Positions 33,010 through 42,719 of a stretch of 64,000 nucleotides of DNA are shown here, piece after piece; within the stretch, counting starts at the first letter, position 1, and each line of letters starts with the position of its first letter. The notes beneath the pieces were generated by a model, which worked only from the letters and a program-made list of their open reading frames with translations, ran no database searches and had not been told where the DNA came from. Made by a program: the position numbers and the translations under genes. Source of the stretch: Magnetospirillum sp. (GTDB taxonomy: Bacteria > Pseudomonadota > Alphaproteobacteria > Rhodospirillales > Magnetospirillaceae); the NCBI GenBank assembly GCA_024707145.1, contig JANQAI010000015.1, positions 31,768 through 95,767 of the forward strand, written 5' to 3'.

Positions 33010-33969
33010 ATGCCAGTCCTTCCGAGCGTGACCATCGACACCTTCCGCTTCGGCACCGGCCAAAGCAACACCATCGACGGCACTTCCGGCAACGATCTGA
33101 TCCATGCCGGCGCCGGTGCCGATACCGTCCGCGGCCTGCCGGGCGACGACATCCTGTTCGGCGATCGCGGTGCCGACCAACTGGCAGGAAACCAGGGCGA
33201 CGACGTCTTCGTCTGGACCAGCGGCGACGGGGCGGACACCATCAACGGTGGGGCCGGCATCGATACCCTGGTGGCGGTTGGCGGCGACGGCGTCAATGAT
33301 CGCTTCAGCGTCAGCGGCAACGCCACCACCACGACCTTCCAGCAGCTCAGCGCGCCGACCACCAGCCTTTCCATCTCCAACGTGGAGCGCCTGGACGTGC
33401 AGGGACTGGGCGGCGACGACCGCCTGAGCGTCGGCAGCCTGTCCGGCTCGCAGGTGACCGAACTGCATTTCCGCGGCGGTGACGGCGCCGACCGGCTGGA
33501 CGGTGGAACGGCGTCCATCCGCCTGGTGGGCGAAGGCGATGCCGGCAATGACCGGTTGATCGGTGGCAGCCGCAGCGACCAGTTGGACGGCGGTTCCGGC
33601 GACGATTTCCTCAGCGGCAATGGCGGCAGCGACCTGCTGTTCGGCGGTGCCGGCACCGACACGCTGACCGGTGGGAATGGACGCGACCTGCTGGAAGGCG
33701 GCACCGGCAATGACGACCTGACCGGCGGTGCAGGCCGCGACGCCTTCGTCCTCGAAGCGGGGGGCGGCTCGGACACCGTGCGCGACTTCGTGGCCGGCAA
33801 CGACCTCCTGCTGATGCGGGGCTTCACCAGCGGCGGCGGCAATCCGCTCACCTTCGCCGATCTCAACATCACCGAGCAGAACGGCGATTCGGTGATCACC
33901 CTGGGCAACGATACCGTGACGGTGGAAAACGCCACCGGACTGGCGCAGTCCGACTTCGTCTTCGCCTGA
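33010..33969 (+). CDS. RTX (hemolysin-type calcium-binding repeat) protein
   Basis: A 319-aa acidic, Gly/Asp-rich protein with about ten nonapeptide-type repeats, for example GTSGNDLI, GLPGDDILFG, GGAGIDTL, GGDGADRLDGG, GGSGDDFLSGN, GGAGTDTLTGG and GTGNDDLTGG. The C-terminus (NDTVTVENATGLAQSDFVFA) resembles an uncleaved type I secretion signal. It lacks an N-terminal signal peptide and any enzymatic domain, so it may be a surface-layer or adhesion protein. Start ATG 33010 follows AAGGAGA. No type I secretion genes are adjacent. Confidence 0.88.
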   Translation: MPVLPSVTIDTFRFGTGQSNTIDGTSGNDLIHAGAGADTVRGLPGDDILFGDRGADQLAGNQGDDVFVWTSGDGADTINGGAGIDTLVAVGGDGVNDRFSVSGNATTTTFQQLSAPTTSLSISNVERLDVQGLGGDDRLSVGSLSGSQVTELHFRGGDGADRLDGGTASIRLVGEGDAGNDRLIGGSRSDQLDGGSGDDFLSGNGGSDLLFGGAGTDTLTGGNGRDLLEGGTGNDDLTGGAGRDAFVLEAGGGSDTVRDFVAGNDLLLMRGFTSGGGNPLTFADLNITEQNGDSVITLGNDTVTVENATGLAQSDFVFA

Positions 33970-33991
33970 TGACGCTGGCGGGCGGCGGTGT

Positions 33992-35934
33992 CTAGCGCGC
34001 CGCCGCCTTGTCCAGCGCCGCCAGCACCTCGGCCTCGGTCAACAGTTCCGACAGGGCGATGCCGTCGGGCGCGCCGGGGCCGTAGACGGCGTTGAAGGGA
34101 ATGCCGTAGCGGTCGAACGAAGCCAGGTAGCGGGCGATGGAGTCGTCGGGCTTGGTCCAGTCGGCCCGCATGGGCAGCACGCCGCCGCCGGTCAGGCGCC
34201 GGGCCACCTCGCTGCGCTCCACCACGGCGGCCTTGTTGACCTTGCAGGTGATGCACCAATCGGCGGTGACATCCACGAACACCACCTTGCCTTCGGCTAC
34301 CGCCTGCCTCACCGCGCCCAGGTCGAACGGCGTCCAGGCGATGGCGGCGTCCTTCTCGGCACGGGCGGCCACACCCAGCAGGCCGGTCTGGGTGGCCAGG
34401 ATGCTGCCCAGCCACAGGGCGGTGGCGGCCAGGGCGACGCCCATCACCTTTTTCACCGTCACCATCCAGGCGCCCGGCTTGGGCAGGCGCCGGGCCAGTT
34501 CCGGCCAGCCGGCCACGGCCAGGTAGGGCACCGCCATGCCCAGGCCCAGGGCGGCGAAGATGGCGACGATCTCGGCCGGGCCGCGGGCCAGGGCGAAGCC
34601 CACCGCCGTGCCCAGGAAGGGGGCCGAGCAGGGAGTCGCCAGCAGGGTGGCGAAGGCGCCCGAGAGGAAATGGCCCAGCAGGGTGTGGTGGGCCAAGCCC
34701 GACGGTCCCACGCTCATCAGCGCCGAGGGCAGGCGGATTTCGTACAGGCCCCACAGATTGGCGGCGAAGGCCGCCAGCAGCACGATCATCACCGCCAGGA
34801 AGGCCGGCTGCTGGAACTGGATGCCCCAGCCCACCGCCTGTCCGGCTGCCTTGACCGCCACGGCGGCTCCGGCCAGCGCCAGGAACGAGACGACGATGCC
34901 GGCGGCCGAGGCCAGGAAGGCGGCGCGGATGTGGCCGCGCTGGCCGCCGCCGTGGGACAGCGCGCCCAGCACCTTGATGGACAGCACCGGCAGCACGCAG
35001 GGCATCAGGTTGAGGATCAGGCCGCCCAGCAGGGCGGCCAGCAGCATGGGGGCGAGCACGCCCGCACCCGTGGACGGCGTGGCGATGCCCGGCCGGGGCA
35101 CCGCCTGCGCCTCCAGCGCGCGGTTGCCGTCCACCAGGGTTACCGTCAGCGGCGCACCGGCCAGCGGCTGGCGCAGGGTGCCCTTGACCACCGCCGCCTC
35201 GATGACGGCGCGGCGGCCGCCCTCGGACAGGGTCACGATAGGGGCGTCGAAGCTGGCCAACTCGGCCGGTTCGACGAAGATGTCGGGATGGTCGAAGGGT
35301 TCGCTGGCGGTGGCGGTCAGGCGCAGGCGGGCATCGTCGCCGTCGCCCACCGCCTCCACCTTCTCCACCGCCAGGCCGTGGCGGGCGCCGTCGCCCGGCA
35401 CCAGGGCGGCGAAACGGCCGATGTCGTGAACGAAGGCCGAGGGCTGGGCCGGCCCGGCGGGCAGGTCCAGGCGCAGGCTGGCCTGCATGGGCACGCAGAT
35501 CTGGGCGCAGGCCAGGTAATCGAGCCCCCCGCCACCGTCACCGCCTGTCCCGGCCGGGTGACGGGCACGTCCAGCGGCAGCACCACCTCGCCGCCATAGC
35601 CGTGGTTCTGCAGGCCGGCCAGTTGGAAGCGCTTGGGCGCCGGCCACGAGAGGACCGGCGTGCCGATGTTGCCCGAACCGCTCCAATCCACTTTGGGCGG
35701 ATAGCCGGCGTCGCCGGGGGTACGCCAATAAATCTTCCAACCGGGCTCCAGGCGGAAATGCAGGCCCATCTTCAGGCCGGCCCCATCGCCGACGGCGGTC
35801 GTGGCGGCGACCAGCCGGACCTTGCCGGTCTCGGTGGTGGCCCAATCCGAGGCGCCGGGCTCGGCCGCCCACGCGGTGCCCAGGGACGCCGCCAGCAGGG
35901 CGGCCAGGGCCAGTACCGTCTTCACCACAACCAT
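33992..35934 (-). CDS. DsbD/ScsB-like thiol-disulfide transport protein (one frameshift)
   Basis: About 647 aa after correction. A signal peptide (MVVVKTVLALAALLAASLGTAWA) leads a periplasmic N-terminal domain. Frame is lost at a G-run at 35525-35530 and resumes as LDYLACAQICVPMQASL, whose C-x4-C pair is the redox site of the alpha domain. Eight or so helices follow, with the membrane cysteines in LNLMPCVLPVLSIKVLG and LATPCSAPFLG. A C-terminal thioredoxin-like domain has ADWCITCKVNK. It carries electrons from cytoplasmic thioredoxin to periplasmic partners. The N-terminal domain type suggests ScsB rather than classical DsbD. Confidence 0.88.
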
Positions 35935-36087
35935 ATCCTTACGTCCGTTCCATGCGCCGCAAGCACAGCAAAGGTGTTGCCTTTCGTCAACTTACCGTCC
36001 CGTCATGCGGGGGGCGGGTTATCACCCCCGGGGCCTTGGGGCAGGGTTGCTTTCATCCAGCGTCCGTCATATGTGTGGAGCATGCCA

Positions 36088-36653
36088 ATGCAGAAAATCA
36101 ACGGCTACCTCGCCGGACAATTGCTGATCGCCATGCCGCAAATGTCGGACCCCCGCTTCGCGCGCTCGGTGGTTTATCTGTGCGCCCACAGCGCCGAGGG
36201 CGCCATGGGGATCATGATCAACCGCCTGTTCGACGGCCTCAGCTTCCCCGAATTGCTGGAGCAGCTGGACATCCCCACCACGCCAGAGTGCGACCAGATT
36301 CGCGTCCATTTCGGCGGTCCGGTGGAAGGGGGCGTGGCTTCGTGCTGCATTCCGACGATTACCTGCATGATACCTCCATGCGGGTGGCCGAGGGCATCGC
36401 CCTGACCGCCACGGTGGACGTGCTGAAGGCCATCGCCGAGGGCGGCGGGCCGCGCAAGTGCCTGCTGGCGCTGGGCTATGCCGGCTGGAGCGCCGGCCAG
36501 CTGGACAGCGAGATCCGCGAGAATGCCTGGCTGAACGTGCCGGCGGACGAGCAGCTGTTGTTCGGCACCGACCTGGACCACAAGTGGCAAGCCGCCATCC
36601 ACAAGCTGGGCATCGATTTCGCCAGCTTCTCCGCCGATGCCGGACACGCCTGA
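36088..36653 (+). CDS. yqgE: YqgE/AlgH (UPF0301) family protein (one frameshift)
   Basis: A 188-aa protein after correction. MQKINGYLAGQLLIAMPQM.D.RFARSVVYLCAHS and AMGIMINRL are diagnostic. Around 36328-36332 one base is missing from GGGGGC; restoring it gives VEGGRGFVLHSDDYLHDTSM and continuity to ALGYAGWSAGQLDSEI and the stop. I prefer ATG 36088 (GGAG seven bases upstream) over ATG 36082. The family is widespread and cytoplasmic, with a loosely defined regulatory role. It is divergent from the ScsB-like gene. Confidence 0.93.
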
Positions 36654-36692
36654 CGCCTTCGGTCGCTCGTCCTTCAGGGGCGGGAGGTGCGC

Positions 36693-37413
36693 ATGGCCTA
36701 CGAACTCTATTACTGGCCGGGAATCCAGGGGCGGGGCGAGTTCGTTCGCCTGGCGCTGGAGGAGGCCGGGGCGGAATACGTGGACGTGGTCCGTACGCGC
36801 GGCGGCATGGCGGCCATGGCCGCGCTGATGGACGGCAAGGGTGGCGGGCATCCGCCCTTCGCGCCGCCCTTCCTCAAGGATGGCGACCTGGTGGTCGGGC
36901 AGACGGCGGCCATCCTGTTCTATCTTGGCCCCCGCCTGGGGCTGGCGCCGGCCGACGAGGCCGGGCGGCTATGGGTCCATCAAATCCAGCTCACCATCGC
37001 CGATCTGGTGGCCGAGGCCCACGACACCCATCACCCGATTGATGCCGATCTCTATTACGAGGACCAGAAGCCCGAGGCGGCGTGGCGCGCCCGCGGTTTC
37101 CGCGAAAATCAGAATCCCCGCCTTCCTGGGCTGGTTCGAGCGGCTGCTGACGTGCAATCCGGCCGGCAGCGCTCACTTGGCCGGGGCGGGGCTGACCTAT
37201 GCCGATCTGTCGCTGTTCCAGGTGGTGGAGGGGCTGCAATATGCCTTCCCGCATTCCACCGCGCGTGCCTTGCATTGCACGCCGCGCGTGGCTGCCTTGC
37301 ATGAAGGGGTGGGCAAACGGCCGCGAATCGGGGCCTACCTCCACAGCCCTCGGCGTGTCCCCTTCAATGAAAACGGCATTTTCCGCCGATATCCGGAACT
37401 CGATGAAGAATAA
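36693..37413 (+). CDS. Glutathione S-transferase family protein (one frameshift)
   Basis: About 239 aa after correction. The N-terminal thioredoxin-like domain has MAYELYYWPGIQGRGEFVRL with a candidate Tyr at the catalytic site, and the GSH-binding VVGQTAAILFYLG. Near 37105-37113 there is one extra base between REN and IPAFLGWFERLL. The helical C-terminal domain then reads AGLTYADLSLFQVVEGL. The start ATG 36693 has GGGAGG directly upstream. Sequence is closest to sigma-like GSTs; substrate unknown. Confidence 0.85.
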
Positions 37414-37529
37414 TCGGAAACTTAAGATAGAATTGCTCTCAATCTAAAGGTCACTAATGGTTCTTGTGCCCCTTTTTTAGCCTGCTATGGTGACTGCATA
37501 CAGGTTGATCATGGGGTTCGGAAAATACC

Positions 37530-38744
37530 ATGAATGCTCCCTGCGCTGCCCATCCCGAAAGGGATGTGGATACGCTTGCGCGCGCCTTGGCCGCAGAGCG
37601 CGATATCCCTATGGCTTGGCACCGTCTGGGCCTGGCCTATGCGTTGAATGATCGTACCAACGACTTGCTGTCCTTGGCCGACGAAGCCGCCAATCACTTT
37701 GGGGGTGCATTGGTTTTCGTCCATAACGTGGCCAAGGACCTTTGCTGTCGGCGGGAGTGGTCGGCCATCCGGTATTTGGCCGAAACCATTCCGGCCACGC
37801 GGCGCGAGCATGCCGTGGCCCTCTATTACGCCGGCTGCGAGCACGTGGTGGCGGGTGACCATGCCACAGCGCTGACCTGGTTCCACCGCTTCAAGCAGGT
37901 GGTGCTATCCGATTTTCGGAGCTTTCCGTTGGACGAACCAGCCTTCAACCTGATTTTCCGCCAGGGCGTTCTGGTCGACGATGTGAAGATGACGCGCCTG
38001 CTGAACGCCACCGTGGTGCCGGCACGCAAGGCGGTCACCTTCGTCGGCCCGGTTCCCGACGGCCCTTCCCCCTTCGTCGCCGCCCACGTGGTCGATCCCC
38101 GCTATTTCCGGCGGTTTGCCGGCGAGCTTTGCGCCGGCCACCGCGCCGCCGGGCTGAGCGCACCGCTGCATTTCCATGTGGCGGCGGCCGATGATGGAAT
38201 TGCCGGGGAGATGGAGACGCTGAGGGCGGCCTACCCGGACCTCGCCCTCGGCTTCGGCTGGGAGGCGCCGGGGCAGTGGAACCACCCTGTGTATTACACC
38301 TGCGCCCGTTTCTTCGTCCTCGAACAATTGCTGGATCGCTATGGCCGTCCGGTCATGACCCTGGATGCCGACATCCTGCCCGGAATTTCCTTGCCGCGGA
38401 TTTTCGATGCGGCGCGCGGCGCGGATTTCGCCTGTTTCGAAACCGGCCGCGACGAGCCGGCCTCGGTCTATCAGGCCAGCATCATGGTGTTCGCCGATGG
38501 CGGTCGTAGCCGGGCCTTCATCGCCGATCTGTCGAGGTTCTGCGTCGCGAAACTGGGAATGCCGCCGGCCTTGAGCTGGATGCTGGATCAGGCCGCCCTG
38601 TATTCGGTCCTGACGCAGCGCGCCGCGGACCAGCCGGATTTCCGTTTCGTCGCGCTCGACAAGGCGCTGGCCGTTAGTCTGGACGACGCCATCCGCGAAC
38701 TCGCCACCGCCGAGGAGAAACTCGCCATCATCTCGGGCCGCTGA
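37530..38744 (+). CDS. TPR-like / GT-A-like glycosyltransferase of unknown role
   Basis: A 404-aa protein. Residues about 1-140 are helical and resemble degenerate tetratricopeptide repeats (WHRLGLAYALNDRTNDLLSLADEAANHFG, then HAVALYYAGCEHVVAGDHATALTWF). Residues 160-400 look like a nucleotide-sugar transferase: VTFVGPVPDG, then VYYTCARFFVLEQLLDRYG and a DxD-type motif in PVMTLDADILP, followed by YQASIMVFADGG and SWMLDQAALYSVL. The likely role is decoration of a surface polysaccharide or protein. The 116-bp upstream spacer is AT-richer than its surroundings and probably holds its promoter. Confidence 0.6.
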   Translation: MNAPCAAHPERDVDTLARALAAERDIPMAWHRLGLAYALNDRTNDLLSLADEAANHFGGALVFVHNVAKDLCCRREWSAIRYLAETIPATRREHAVALYYAGCEHVVAGDHATALTWFHRFKQVVLSDFRSFPLDEPAFNLIFRQGVLVDDVKMTRLLNATVVPARKAVTFVGPVPDGPSPFVAAHVVDPRYFRRFAGELCAGHRAAGLSAPLHFHVAAADDGIAGEMETLRAAYPDLALGFGWEAPGQWNHPVYYTCARFFVLEQLLDRYGRPVMTLDADILPGISLPRIFDAARGADFACFETGRDEPASVYQASIMVFADGGRSRAFIADLSRFCVAKLGMPPALSWMLDQAALYSVLTQRAADQPDFRFVALDKALAVSLDDAIRELATAEEKLAIISGR

Positions 38745-39848
38745 TCAGAACAGCGTCAACTGGTCGCCGGCCCTGGGCGGCCGGTGGAACTGGCTGGCAT
38801 CCAGCGACACATGGCGGTCCCGCAGCCCCAGCCGCCGGCAGGCCAGGTGGAAGCGCCGCGACAGCAGCTCGGCCAGGGGGCCGGTGCCGGAGAAGCGGGT
38901 GCCCCAGCCACTGTCATAGGCCTTGCCCTGGCGCGACTGCTTCAGCAGGCCCATCACGTGGGCGGCCTTGGCCGGCGCGTGGGCATCCAGCCACTCGGTG
39001 AACAGTTCCGCCACCTCGCCGGGCAGGCGCAGCAGGATGGTGGCGGCACCGGTGGCTCCGGCGTCGTGCGCCGCCTCCAGGATGGACTCCAGTTCGTGTT
39101 CGGTCAGCGCCGGGATCATGGGCGCCGCCATCACCGCAGTGGGGATGCCGGCCCCGGCCAGCCGGCGGATGGCGTCCAGCCGCATGGCCGGCGTGGCGGC
39201 GCGCGGTTCCAGCCTGCGGCAGAGGTCGCGGTCCAGGGTGGTGACGCTGACGGCCACGCAGGCCAGGCCGCGCTCGGCCATGGGCGCCAGGATGTCGATG
39301 TCGCGCGTCACCAGGGCGCTCTTGGTGACGATGCTCACCGGATGGCTGAAGGCGGCCAGCACCTCCAGGCAGCCGCGCATGATGCGCCGGCTCCGCTCGA
39401 TGGGCTGGTAGGGGTCGGTGTTGGTGCCGATGGCGATCACCGCCGGCCGATAGCGCTGGTTGGACAGCTCCTTCTCCAGCAGCGCCGGGGCGTCCGGCTT
39501 GGCCAGCAGCTTGGTCTCGAAATCCAGTCCCGGCGACAGGCCCAGATAGGCGTGGGTGGGGCGGGCGAAGCAGTAGATGCAGCCGTGCTCGCAGCCGCGA
39601 TAGGGGTTGATGGAACGATCGAAGGGCACGTCGGGCGAGGAGTTGCGGGTGATGATGGTCCTGGTCGCATCCACCGCCACCTCTGTCCTGATCGGCGGCA
39701 GTTCGTCTTCGCCCAGATCCCAGCCGTCGTTCACCGCCTCGGCGCGGAAACGCTCGAAGCGGTTGGTGGCGTTGCTCACGGCGCCGCGCCTTGGCGCGGC
39801 CTTGGGGGCGAGGGGCTTGTCCATGCCGGCGAAGATATGTATGTTCAT
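38745..39848 (-). CDS. Radical SAM protein, PA0069/SPL-like family
   Basis: About 367 aa. NPYRGCEHGCIYCFARPTHAY carries the C-x3-C-x2-C [4Fe-4S] motif near residue 85. RNSSPDVPFDRSINPYRG and IAIGTNTDPYQPIERSRR.MRGCLEVL are typical of the PA0069 family, related to spore photoproduct lyase. MPIPALTEHELE-like and RLPGEVAELFTEWL segments follow. The substrate is unknown. Several in-frame ATGs (39869, 39848, 39824) lack a clear ribosome site, so the N-terminus is uncertain. Confidence 0.85.
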   Translation of the reverse strand: MNIHIFAGMDKPLAPKAAPRRGAVSNATNRFERFRAEAVNDGWDLGEDELPPIRTEVAVDATRTIITRNSSPDVPFDRSINPYRGCEHGCIYCFARPTHAYLGLSPGLDFETKLLAKPDAPALLEKELSNQRYRPAVIAIGTNTDPYQPIERSRRIMRGCLEVLAAFSHPVSIVTKSALVTRDIDILAPMAERGLACVAVSVTTLDRDLCRRLEPRAATPAMRLDAIRRLAGAGIPTAVMAAPMIPALTEHELESILEAAHDAGATGAATILLRLPGEVAELFTEWLDAHAPAKAAHVMGLLKQSRQGKAYDSGWGTRFSGTGPLAELLSRRFHLACRRLGLRDRHVSLDASQFHRPPRAGDQLTLF

Positions 39849-39942
39849 GGTACGTTTCAAGAACGACAATGCCGAGGTGGCTGGATTTTGCCCCCCCGAC
39901 CGGCTATTAGTACCGCTTTCTTTTCCGACGGAGACTTTCGGG

Positions 39943-40953
39943 ATGTCAGGCCAGCAGAAGAAGCGCGTCTTCTCCGGTGTTCAGCCCACCGGCAAGCTGC
40001 ATATCGGCAATTATGTCGGCGCCATCAGCCAGTGGGCCGAGAACCAGGACGAATACGACAACATCTTCTGTGTCGTCGACCTGCACGCCATCACCATCCC
40101 GGAAGCCATCGACCCCAAGGCCTTTCACGCCAAGTGCCTGGAAGTGGCGGCGCTTTACATCGCCTGCGGCATCAACCCGGCCAAGTCCACCATCTTCCTG
40201 CAGAGCCACGTGCCCGAGCATTCCGAGCTGTCGTGGCTGCTCAACTGCCTGACCCCGCTGGGCTGGCTGTACCGCATGACCCAGTTCAAGGCCAAGTCGG
40301 GCGGCAGCGAATCGGTGGGCACCGGCCTGCTGGACTATCCGGTGCTGATGGCCGCCGACATCCTGCTTTACGACACCCATTTCGTGCCGGTGGGCGAGGA
40401 CCAGAAGCAACACATCGAGTTCACCCGCGACCTGGCCCAGCGTGCCAACACCATGTTCGACACCGGGCTGGTCATCCCCGAGCCGCAGATCCGCGCGTCG
40501 GGCGCGCGCGTCATGGGCCTGGACGATCCCGAGTCCAAGATGAGCAAATCCACCGGCGAGCAGAAGAAGGGCCATTCCATCGGCATCCTGGACGAGCCCA
40601 ACGTGATCAAGAAGGCGATCATGTCGGCCACCACGGATTGCGAGAACGAGGCCCGTTTCGACCATGCCGGCCCCGGCGTGAAGAACCTGCTGACGCTCTA
40701 CGAAGTGCTGTCCAAGCAGCCGCGCGCCCAGATCGAGGCCGAGTTCCACGGCCAGGGCTACGGCAAGCTGAAGAAGGCGCTGGTGGAGCTGACGGTGGAG
40801 CATCTGCGCCCGGTGCGCGAGTGCTATGCCGACCTGATGAACAACCAGGACCACCTGAACGCGGTGCTGAAGACCGGCGCCGAGCGCGCCCGCTCCATCG
40901 CCGGCCAGACGGTGACCCGCGTGCGCGACGCCATGGGCTTCGTGCGGCCCTAA
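39943..40953 (+). CDS. trpS: Tryptophanyl-tRNA synthetase
   Basis: A 336-aa class I synthetase. The HIGH-type motif reads PTGKLHIGNYVGA near residue 16 and the KMSKS motif reads ESKMSKSTGEQKKG near residue 200. YDTHFVPVGEDQKQHIEFTRDLA is the tRNA/ATP-binding helix typical of bacterial TrpS. ATG 39943 has GGAG upstream, and MSGQQKKRVFSGVQ is the standard N-terminus. It is divergent from the radical SAM gene. Confidence 0.98.
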   Translation: MSGQQKKRVFSGVQPTGKLHIGNYVGAISQWAENQDEYDNIFCVVDLHAITIPEAIDPKAFHAKCLEVAALYIACGINPAKSTIFLQSHVPEHSELSWLLNCLTPLGWLYRMTQFKAKSGGSESVGTGLLDYPVLMAADILLYDTHFVPVGEDQKQHIEFTRDLAQRANTMFDTGLVIPEPQIRASGARVMGLDDPESKMSKSTGEQKKGHSIGILDEPNVIKKAIMSATTDCENEARFDHAGPGVKNLLTLYEVLSKQPRAQIEAEFHGQGYGKLKKALVELTVEHLRPVRECYADLMNNQDHLNAVLKTGAERARSIAGQTVTRVRDAMGFVRP

Positions 40954-40977
40954 GCCCCAGCTCGCACCCCCCGCCCA

Positions 40978-41005
40978 ACCCTCCCCCGTCAAGGGGGAGG
41001 GTTTT
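40978..41005 (+). terminator. Intrinsic terminator after trpS
   Basis: ACCCTCCCCC/GGGGGAGGGT with loop GTCAA is followed by TTTTT. It is the same hairpin family as at 22784. Confidence 0.85.
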
Positions 41006-41093
41006 TCATTGGGCATGTCTGCGGAGGCTGTTGGTGGTTCAGCCAGCGCGCCAATAACGATGGCTTGAGGGGATTTCGCCACCAAAGGCAGTG

Positions 41094-41187
41094 GTCATGC
41101 GCGGACTTGATCCGCGCATCCACGCAGTGCCATCCGGCATCGTGCCGCCGGAAAGACGTGGATGGCCGGGTCAAGCCCGGCCATGAC
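41094..41187. repeat. GTCAT...ATGAC palindromic intergenic repeat, copy 4
   Basis: The ends GTCATGCGCGGACTTGAT and CCGGCCATGAC enclose palindromes like those of the other copies. It sits in the 412-bp gap between trpS and the DUF2795 gene. That gap also holds the trpS terminator and a CTCCC...GGGGAAGGG palindrome near 41240-41282. I see no gene there. Confidence 0.8.
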
Positions 41188-41365
41188 GAAAGCCAACGCA
41201 GAGTGGACCACCAACAGGTCCTGCTGACATGCCCTTTTCTTTTCTCCCTCCACCCTTGCGGGGAAGGGCCGGGGTGAGGGCTGGAACTTAAGGGGCAAGG
41301 CGGGAACCGGTTTGGGCCGGGTGTCGTTGGCGACAGGGAGAAACCATCGCGAACGGAGGTTCCGC

Positions 41366-41572
41366 ATGACCCAGGGTTTGGGCGGACATTCACCGTCGAA
41401 CATCCTGCATCACCTGAAGGGGGTGGATTTCCCCACCGACAAGAAGTCCCTGCTGGAGCAGGCGCAGAGGAACAACGCCGAGGGCGACATCCTGGACATC
41501 ATCAAGCAGCTGCCCGACGGCCAGTACCAATCCATGGCCGATGTGCTGAAGGGCGTCGGCAAGGTGGAGTGA
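41366..41572 (+). CDS. DUF2795 domain protein
   Basis: A 68-aa protein beginning MTQGLGGHSPSNILHHLKGVDFPTDK, then LLEQAQRN, ILDIIKQLPDGQYQSMADVLKGVGK. This is the DUF2795 pattern, a small helical domain of unknown function often found alone or in tandem. GGAGG lies seven bases before the ATG. It precedes the TrpD2-like gene by 46 bp and may share its transcript. Confidence 0.8.
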   Translation: MTQGLGGHSPSNILHHLKGVDFPTDKKSLLEQAQRNNAEGDILDIIKQLPDGQYQSMADVLKGVGKVE

Positions 41573-41618
41573 AGCGGTTATCATGGGCGATCCCATTCCT
41601 TGAGGAAGGCGTCCGCCC

Positions 41619-42621
41619 GTGACCCAGGAACATCCCTTCGCCCAATACGTCCGCATTCTCGGCAAAGGCCCCAACCTGTCGCGGCCGCTGACCCGCGACG
41701 AGGCGCGGGCGGCCATGGCCATGGTGCTGCGGGGCGAGGTGGAGCCGGTGCAGCCTGGGCGCCTTCCTGTGCCTGCTGCGGGTCAAGACCGAGACGCCGG
41801 ACGAGGCCGCCGGCCTGACCCAGGCCATCCGCGACAGCCTGCCCCCGCCCGCCGTGACGGTGCCCGGCGTGACGGTGGACGTGGACTGGGCCTCCTATGC
41901 CGGCAAGTCGCGGCGGTTGCCCTATTACCTGCTGGCCGCCCTGGCGCTGGCCCAGTCGGGCGTCTCGGTGTTCATGCACGGGGCCGAGGGCCATACCGCC
42001 GGGCGCGTCTACACCTCGCAGGCGCTGGCAGCCCTGGGCATCCCCGTCGCCACCTCCATGGCGCAGGCGGCGGAGCAACTGGGCCACTCGCGCTTCGCCT
42101 ACATGACGCTGGAGCATCTGTCGGCGCCGCTGCACGCCATCATGGGCCTGAAGCCGCTGCTGGGCCTGCGCTCGCCCATTCATACGGTGGCGCGCATGGT
42201 CAACCCGCTGGGTGCCGCCTTCTCGGTCAATGGCGTCACCCATCCGCCCTATCTGCCGGTGCATCAGGACAGCGCGGTGCTGCTGGGCGACCGTTTCTCC
42301 GCCGCCTTCAAGGGCGATGGCGGCGAGGTGGAGCGTCGGCCGGAAAAGCCGTGCGAGGTGTGGGCGGTGATGAACGGCGAGCGTCTGCGCGAGGAATGGC
42401 CGGCACTGGTGGACGGTGTGCGCGAGAAGGAGGGCAGCCTGGACCTCTCGCGCCTGAAGGCGCTGTGGACCGGTGCGGAGCGGGATGAGGCGGCCTACGC
42501 CGCCATCGCCGGCACCATCGCCATCGTGCTGCGCTATTCCGGTCGTGCCGCCAGCGTGGCCGAGGCGGAAGAGACGGGCCGGAAGGTGTGGGCCGAGCGC
42601 GATCGCGGGCGTCTTGTTTAG
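41619..42621 (+). CDS. TrpD2/YbiB-like protein of the anthranilate phosphoribosyltransferase family (one frameshift)
   Basis: About 333 aa after correction. It opens FAQYVRILGKGPNLSRPLTRDEARAAM, typical of YbiB-like proteins rather than biosynthetic TrpD. After VEPVQ one extra C at 41754 shifts the frame; LGAFLCLLRVKTETPDEAAG continues correctly. Later segments GVSVFMHGAEGHTAGRVYT and RTVARMVNPLG-like (IHTVARMVNPLGAAFS) form the phosphoribosyl-binding core. YbiB members bind nucleic acid and lack clear tryptophan activity, so I do not assign a biosynthetic role. The start is GTG 41619. Confidence 0.82.
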
Positions 42622-42719
42622 ATTTAGTTGCATTTTAGAATTGCCGAAACTTAAGGTGCCGGGGCGGCGGGGATCGTTTAGGCTGCCGGCCGCCGGATTT
42701 CGTCTGTAGTGAAAGTCCC

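Noticed and set aside
8168..41187. The GTCAT...ATGAC elements as CRISPR units
   Set aside because: Copies are far apart, palindromic, of unequal length and not separated by uniform spacers. No cas gene is present.
41619..42621. Assignment of the TrpD-like gene as tryptophan-pathway trpD
   Set aside because: The N-terminus and overall pattern match YbiB/TrpD2 proteins, and there are no trp genes nearby.
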